Shown: positions 58,131 to 64,000 of the stretch, piece after piece
How the letters are laid out: every line of letters begins with the position of its first letter
How positions within the stretch are numbered: the first letter of the stretch is position 1
Assembly (NCBI RefSeq): GCF_017591425.1
Contig: NW_024464918.1
Location: 4,710,001-4,774,000, forward strand
Reading direction: 5' to 3'
Length of the DNA stretch: 64,000 bases
Source: Ochotona curzoniae
Lineage: Eukaryota > Chordata > Mammalia > Lagomorpha > Ochotonidae
Notes under the pieces: model-generated
Told to the model about the DNA's origin: nothing
Databases searched by the model: none
What the model saw: only the letters and a program-made list of their open reading frames with translations
Translations under genes and position numbers: made by a program

Positions 58131-59485
58131 CTCCTATGGGACAGCCTTCTTTCCTCTAGGACTTGGCTGGACATCTGGTAAACTGCCTGACCCCTTTCTA
58201 GCTTGTGCCCAGAAAATGAAAAAAGAAAACAGCATGCTTACATAACAAAGGCTCCACAATCAAGACTGGCTTATTCTATCACCAGAAAAAAAAATGAAAG
58301 AATAGAAGACGAGCTGAAGACATGTCAAGGCAGCTTTTCATCCGGCACCTGCTAGTAACCTGATTGTTGGACTTGCTGCACCTTTTGATATATTGGTTGT
58401 TCTCTTCTCTCATCCCCATCATTCATTTTTGGCATATGCTCAGCCAAGGCTTCCATTCAAATCATAATCATCTTTGGGAAACTCATTTCCAGGTGACTCA
58501 ACAGACTCCAAGAAATTACATGTTCCAGAGCTGTCTTGTCATTCACTTGAGGCTCAGTATCCTGCCTACTTCAGCGGGCTCAGAAAGGGAGCACACGGGA
58601 CACAATTTGTGTTTTCGAATATCTTGTAGGACAGAGGACAATTTGTGCATACAGGCTGTCATGGGACAAACCCAGGATTCAACAGCCCATGGCACCAGAT
58701 GTGATCTTAACGGAAGAGGCAATCGGAGAAACTGGTCCATGAGTGAAGACAGAGAACAAAGTTCAGAAATTGAAACAGTATGAGGAGACCCGGAAAACGA
58801 GAGGGGTAGAGTGGACTTGAGAAACTGAAAGAAACTGACAGTGGTAAAACTACAGACACTAAGGAGCAACAATAAGGCCAGAAGCAGATACAGGAAGGCC
58901 ACTGAATGTTAGCTAAAGTGCTAGACTTCCTCCTGAGAGCAAAGGATACAGGAGCAGTGGAAATGCCGACTTCATGGAAAGAGCAGTGCTTAGAGCTTGA
59001 GCTTATCTGCATTGGAAGGCCAATTCAACAGAGGACCTAGGCCACTTATGATGGGATCAGTCATGTTTTATCTCATGATGGATTTCAGTTTTGGCAAGTC
59101 AAATGTCACATCAGTCTTTTCTCCATTTAGTTCTCATTTTCATTCTTTCTTTTACTGAGCTATAAAGGTGTCCACTCGTCACCTAATATCCACCACACAT
59201 CAGCTATTTCTTCTCCTGGCATCTGCAACGGTTTTCTGCTCCATAGCAATGACCACTTCAGCTGTTCAGTCCCAACCTCTTTGAAATTTTTTTGAGTTCA
59301 TGAATACCATAGTCTCACAGAACCCAAGCCCTGTTGCTTCTTGTATCCATGAGTTTATCCTATACTCTCTGTCTACCGAAACCCCAGAGTCCCACTGCCT
59401 GGGCCATTCTTACTCATCCTGTAAGAATAGTTCAATCCATCTCCCGTAAAGTCTGCATACATCCTTCTCTAAACCTGCTTGCTTT
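58131..59485. other. Unannotated sequence
   Basis: Nothing recognised. Frames at 58364-58783 (plus, 139 codons) and 58543-58902 (minus, 119 codons) overlap on opposite strands and neither is recognisable. Confidence 0.45.
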
Positions 59486-59489
59486 GGCT

Positions 59490-59875
59490 AATTTCTCATC
59501 ACTATAATGAAATAAATACTTTGTAAATGAGAGTTTATTTTCACTGATGGTTGTGAAGGTTCACCATCCAATATTGGGCATGTTCCATCAGCTTGGGCTT
59601 TGGTACTGACTAAAAAGCAGGGCAGAGCATCCATGGCAAGATAGGATGTGTGCTTTCTGTCTATGTCCCTGTGGTCTCCTATGAGGTCCCTGGGGTTTAA
59701 CTATGGGGATTTTACTCTAAGGACCTAATACAACCCAAATATGTCCAGAAGGTCTCATAAACAAACACCATAATTGGATTGAGTTTCCACCCTCTCAGAG
59801 TCATTTACCTAAGATTTGGGGCAACAGACCTTTAACGTGTAGGTCTTTGGGAAACATTAAACAATCAAACTACTA
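59490..59875 (+). mobile_element. Probable MaLR-type LTR (MST/MLT-like)
   Basis: 'atttctcatcactataatga', 'gagtttattttcactgatgg', 'gtgaaggttcaccatccaat', 'gagtttccaccctctcagag' and 'aacattaaacaatcaaacta' follow the order of an MST/MLT-type LTR. There is no internal coding part. Non-functional relic. Confidence 0.5.
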
Positions 59876-60660
59876 TCTAAACAACAGTGCTGCAGCAGTA
59901 TCAGCTTGAACTTTTCCAGCAGCATTTATCATATTCAGCCGTGTATGTTCATCCATGCCTTATTTTTCTGTCTCCAGCAAATAACTAATCCTTTAACACT
60001 AAAGGTGTGCCTTTTGGATCAAGACTATTGAGGAATCTCACCCAAGACCTTGGACGGAGGATATGCTCTGTCAATCACTATTTAAATTCTATGAGATTCT
60101 GAGTCTCCTGGAATTTCAATAAAATTTTGTTTTGGATTAAGACAGCTTACTTTTTTCCCCTAAGGATTTCTGCATCAAAAAGAAGCTATTTTATACTACA
60201 CTGACCTGGAGCCAGTCATTTTCATAATGGAAGGCCACATAGTGGAACTTATGATCACAGCTGAGAAGGTAGTGATGGGTACTTACCAACCAGTGGGGCT
60301 CATGTGAGACACAGCAAGGATTCCTGGCTGTACCTGACAACTGAATGACCTCACTGTGCCTTAATCACTCAGTAAAAATGAGTTGCTGAAGGAAAATACA
60401 GCTCTTCTACCGATGGTGCTGCCAACAGACTGCTGGCTGGAGGGTTTCTCCACAAATGAGACTGGATTTCAACTCAGCCATTAATTTAATCTTCTTTCCT
60501 CTTCTGACTACTAAGACATTCCCAATTAGAGAGGTTCAATATTTATTGATTTAGCCTAGGGTGAGTTCCGCCTAGTTCAGTTTGCTTAGCACTCAGGGGC
60601 TTCTGGGAACATGAGAATGTCAGTGTTAAATTCAGGAGAGTAACAGAAAAATCAGGACAA
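59876..60660. other. Unannotated sequence
   Basis: No gene or repeat family is recognised. Confidence 0.5.
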
Positions 60661-60664
60661 GTTG

Positions 60665-60785
60665 GATACCTTAGTTCAACAATATAGACAAACACACTAC
60701 TTTCTGCTAGGTGCTAGGCTAGAACACCTACAGACGTGGACATGGGTAAGCTACAGCTGCTGCCTTCAGGAATGTCTCTGCATGA
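60665..60785 (-). mobile_element. L2 3' end, antisense
   Basis: 'ctgctaggtgctaggctaga', then 'gctgctgccttcaggaatgt', matches antisense L2 ('gtgctaggcgctgg ... ctgccctcatggagct'). Confidence 0.65.
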
Positions 60786-61730
60786 AGGAAAAAAAAAAAG
60801 CGAGAGCAAAATAAATCCTGACACTCTCATCTAGTCCTGTCTAAAGTGGTGAGTCCAAGGAATTTCAACAACTAAAAGCAACCAAAATATAATTCCAACT
60901 CTTTGTCTCTCAAAGAGTACCAAGGACTCCAGTTCACCACCTACATTCTCTTTTATTAGTCTTCTTTCAAATCTCCTGTCTCCTAATTCCTAGGCTGTTC
61001 CTTCCTCCTCTTGCTCCTGAACATGCAATACCATATCCCTACTACCAGAACTGCCTGAGACAATCAGGCCCCTGGCCCACTCCAGGAAATACCGTTCAGC
61101 AACTCCACACCCTAACTCCCAGATGGAAACCCCTGGGGAATCATTTTTTCCTTCACAGTGACTGCTTTTCTTGCAAGAAATTCTCTCCCTCATTTTACAT
61201 AGGGCGACCTTTGCAAAAGGCTCTGCTAATTGCCTTGATGAGGATCATGCAAGCACAGCATAGCAACAGAAGCAAGCACTTAGTTCAAGAGTCAAGCAGG
61301 AACTTGGTGACTGCAATGACAGTGGGCTATGTCCTCCAGATCTGGGTTTCTGCCCCACTCTTTCAGATCCAGAAGAACTTGACCTATAGAGGAGGAAGAC
61401 CCTGAAGGCTTCATTCACCTAACTCATAAGCAAATGGGCTTGAAAACAAGGTGAGATGCACCAGCCAAGGCCAGAGTGGTCTATTTTCTGGACCACTCAA
61501 GAAAAATAGATCATTAATGGGAAATTAGGACAAAGGGATACTTGAATTTTTAGGGCATCATCTTTTTTGGACACGAAAAATTCTGTCTCAGAAGAAACAC
61601 AAGAATTTGTCACAGTTAAATCATAGCAACATATTGATTGGCTAACCAGAACAGGGAAATATGTCCTGCCATGGAATTCTCACTTTTATACTTTCATGTC
61701 CTTTTGCTGACATTCTTCATGAAACATTAT
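60786..61730. other. Unannotated sequence
   Basis: Nothing recognised. A10 run near 60789. Confidence 0.5.
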
Positions 61731-61734
61731 CATG

Positions 61735-61965
61735 ATCATGAGGTTGAACAAGCTAATGTAAAGTCAGGCTGCCTGGATTGGGTCCACTGGCTGACCATGA
61801 GATTTTCAACAAGTTATGTTACCTGACTGAGCCTCAGTTTTGATATTCAGGGAAAAATTACTTGACAAGGTTACTTAGATACAATGAGGTATTAACTGCT
61901 AACTGCTTAGACTAGTTCCTGATACATGGTGAGCATCATAAGAATGCTGACTAACTACCTTCATT
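61735..61965 (+). mobile_element. MIR SINE, well preserved
   Basis: 'caggctgcctggattgggtc', 'caacaagttatgttacctga', 'ctgagcctcagttttgatat' and 'gttcctgatacatggtgagc' follow MIR from 5' to 3'. Nearly full length. Confidence 0.9.
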
Positions 61966-62034
61966 ACCTTAAATATCATCTTATCTGCACTTGCTTGGTG
62001 CCTAGCATGATACTCACTAAAAGTTCCAAGAGGC

Positions 62035-62165
62035 AAGCAGCTTAAAATCATTTACTGTTCACAGTCAAGGAAACTGAGCCTCAGAGAGCAAAGTCACTCA
62101 TCCAGGTCACACCCTGATAGATGGCAGTCAGGTGCTAAGGCCAGTTTGTTCCATCTTCCAAGCGC
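62035..62165 (-). mobile_element. MIR SINE, antisense
   Basis: 'aaggaaactgagcctcagag', 'caaagtcactcatccaggtc' and 'tagatggcagtcaggtgcta' are the reverse complement of the MIR core. It lies about 70 bases from a plus-oriented MIR. Confidence 0.85.
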
Positions 62166-62775
62166 TTGCTTCTGCTGCCATTCTGTATTCCCTCCCTAAG
62201 TACTGGAGAACTATCCCTGGGGAGTTTGTCTAAAATACTCAGCTGGAACATGTCTCCCCTGTAGGTTGCATGGAATTTTGAAACTGTGTCTCAGGAAGAA
62301 CCTCTGGAAGCTACAGATTATCTAAGGAGAGACATACCCCTGGAGCCAATCAGCCTCCACCTGGATCTTTGCATGCAGACTAGTCAGCATGAGCTCCTAG
62401 CAGAACATACGGTGGGAGCCAGCAATGTCAACTCTGCTCCCAGTGTCAGTTCAGCAGTCTGCTAGCTTCCAGACACCCTGCTGTTCATTGCAAGAGTGCT
62501 TCTATGATACAGTACTGCCTGTCCTTGCTGTCTCAGGTGCACAGAGCCTGCTCCCACTATGGGCCTCCCTCCTTCTTCCCAGGTGAGGGATGCATGTTTG
62601 CCTCTAAGAGCAGCCTCAGAAAGAGTGTTAGGCAAGGGAGCAGACAGGCTATTCCCAACCTAGCAACACAGCCATCTCTGAGGACTAACAAGAACAGTAG
62701 CAAAAACAATAGTGAATCTGACACATACACAGGAAGTAACATGAGTTGCAGGAGTGACTGAGTGTAGGATGCTGT
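62166..62775. other. Unannotated sequence
   Basis: Nothing recognised. The plus frame 62504-62761 (85 codons) is Ser/Asn rich and unrecognised. Confidence 0.45.
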
Positions 62776-62779
62776 TTTA

Positions 62780-62955
62780 GCCAGTTCTATATGTCACCCC
62801 ATAGACTCCTTACAGTAATCCTCAAACACTACAAACTCCACTGACAAAAGTAAATGAAATCCAGCCCAGAAAGGAGAGGTGATTACTCAAATAGCCACTG
62901 CCCCCTGGCACAGCAGAGGTGAAACCCTAGGTCTATGACCCAAGTCTGCAAGTCT
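62780..62955 (-). mobile_element. MIR SINE, antisense
   Basis: 'ccttacagtaatcctcaaac', 'gaggtgattactcaaatagc' and 'gcacagcagaggtgaaaccc' match antisense MIR in order. Confidence 0.7.
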
Positions 62956-63825
62956 CTCCCTGCTACCTCTGGCTCATAGACATCTGGCCTAAGGGAGCCT
63001 CCAGCCCTTTTATTCCCTAGCTCTGTGAACACGACTTGTCAGTAACAGAACTTCGTTTTCTCTGTTCCATCGCTATTCCCTGCCCCTTGTCTTCCTGGAC
63101 TTGGTGAAATGGACTAAGAATTCTCCAGAGTATATCTGAACAAAGCAAGGGCTGCCCAGTGCAAATGTTTCAGAGGTAATTTGCACAAACAGATGGACCT
63201 GCTCCAAGGTCACAGACTGTATTACAGCTTTTCATGGGAACATCTGCCAGACTTTGCAAGCTCAGCAGTCAGGTGGTATCCCAATGCTCGGTAAAATGCC
63301 TGGTAAAACGTCTCTCCTTAAGTGACTCTGGCTACAACCCAAATGTGCTTCACTAGAGCTGCCGCCCTCGCTACCTGCCTGGGCCTGAGACTCGTCACTG
63401 GATCCACTCAGGTACAGCCTCTGCTTCCGCTGGGGACTTCTTTACAACTCTTTAACTGTTCTGCCACAAGAATCTGCCCAGGGATCTCCTGGGGACACTG
63501 TGGTGGATAACACGAGCCTCCATGACAACCAGCCACTCTCACTGGTATGTTTGGAATTGAATTCTGCAACTCAATCCCACAATAAATCCTGTTGTGTGTT
63601 ATTCATGTGCAGCTATTCACCACAGTTTAGATTATTTCTCTGAAATGAGGAGGAATCTCCCAGCACATGGGAACTGGTCTTTGCCAGTGACTTCTCAGCA
63701 GAGGAATACACGGACTACCAACTTGGTCACCTCCTCTGTCCTGGAGCTCCTAACCCAATTTGTGGCTCACTTTTCCTGGAGGCCCTAGGGTTAGGCTATG
63801 CAAGGTTACAAGGAAGGGCACTGCA
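62956..63825. other. Unannotated sequence
   Basis: No gene or repeat family is recognised. Confidence 0.5.
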
Positions 63826-63829
63826 ACTT

Positions 63830-63995
63830 GACAGTCATGTCTGATTCCAACTTGCTCCTATGTCGGTCCTGTGACAGAACCAACTTGCTAGGCTATCTGA
63901 ACCTGGATTTCTTCATCTAAAATTAAAGAAATGGTTACACAATTCTCACAGAGCTATAGTGTTAAGTGACTTAATGCATTAGAAGATTAGCATGA
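63830..63995 (+). mobile_element. MIR SINE
   Basis: 'catgtctgattccaacttgc', 'ctgaacctggatttcttcat', 'aattctcacagagctatagt' and 'gttaagtgacttaatgcatt' follow the MIR order up to near the window end. Confidence 0.78.
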
Positions 63996-64000
63996 ACACA

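Noticed and set aside
1..64000. A previously undescribed multi-gene system
   Set aside because: No gene cluster, operon, spliced gene or defence-like module is visible; the content is explained by mammalian repeats and unique non-coding sequence.

Overview
The window is mammalian nuclear DNA, almost certainly from a lagomorph. The most diagnostic component is a set of about 19 copies of a tRNA-derived SINE of the lagomorph C-SINE type: a GC-rich tRNA-like head, a body with 'cccatatgggcgcc' and 'gggagtgaatcat', a pyrimidine-rich tract and an A-rich tail. The young copies read 'gggcccggcg...cttgaacgcccgggatccc', which differs from the rabbit head as I remember it. I therefore lean towards pika (Ochotona), as an inference only. 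Low GC, scattered CpG, AT-rich spacers, MIR, L2, ancient L1M fragments and MaLR LTRs all agree with a mammal and exclude a bacterial or phage origin.

I find no protein-coding gene, exon or functional RNA gene that I can support. The window is best described as intergenic or deep intronic DNA. Most long open frames lie inside repeats: antisense SINE frames at 17.4-17.8, 36.6-37.1, 48.7-49.0, 49.4-49.8 and 51.6-52.0 kb, and decayed L1 ORF2 at 1.7-1.9 and 15.2-16.6 kb. The longest unexplained frame is 186 codons (6334-6894, minus strand). It has no ATG at its start and is about the length expected once by chance in a window of this size.

Layout. 0-5 kb: a lagomorph-type L1 3' end (minus), an ancient L1M ORF2 endonuclease region (plus), a C-SINE, and two more L1 pieces. 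5-12 kb: mostly unique sequence, an antisense L2, two unexplained open frames and an L1M 3' part. 12-17 kb: an old L1M split by two C-SINEs, one carrying a fold-back at its head, then a long antisense L1M ORF2 3' half with a C-SINE inserted in it. 17-25 kb: a young C-SINE inserted in an older C-SINE fragment, L2 copies in both orientations, an MLT1-type LTR, then about 2.6 kb without clear repeats. 25-41 kb: MIR, L2 and L1M relics with a young C-SINE at 36.6 kb. 41-48 kb: mainly unique sequence with MIRs. 48.7-53.3 kb: six C-SINEs in about 4.5 kb, including a tail-to-tail inverted pair. 53-64 kb: unique sequence with MIR and L2 relics and a MaLR-like LTR near 59.5 kb.

Nothing here works together as a pathway or operon. 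The history that can be read is layering: L2 and MIR oldest, then L1M and MaLR, then lagomorph L1 and C-SINE, with four C-SINE insertions still flanked by perfect or near-perfect target-site duplications. Repeat names come from remembered consensus sequences, so family boundaries are approximate. I did not find a novel biological system; the findings list gives what most deserves checking.
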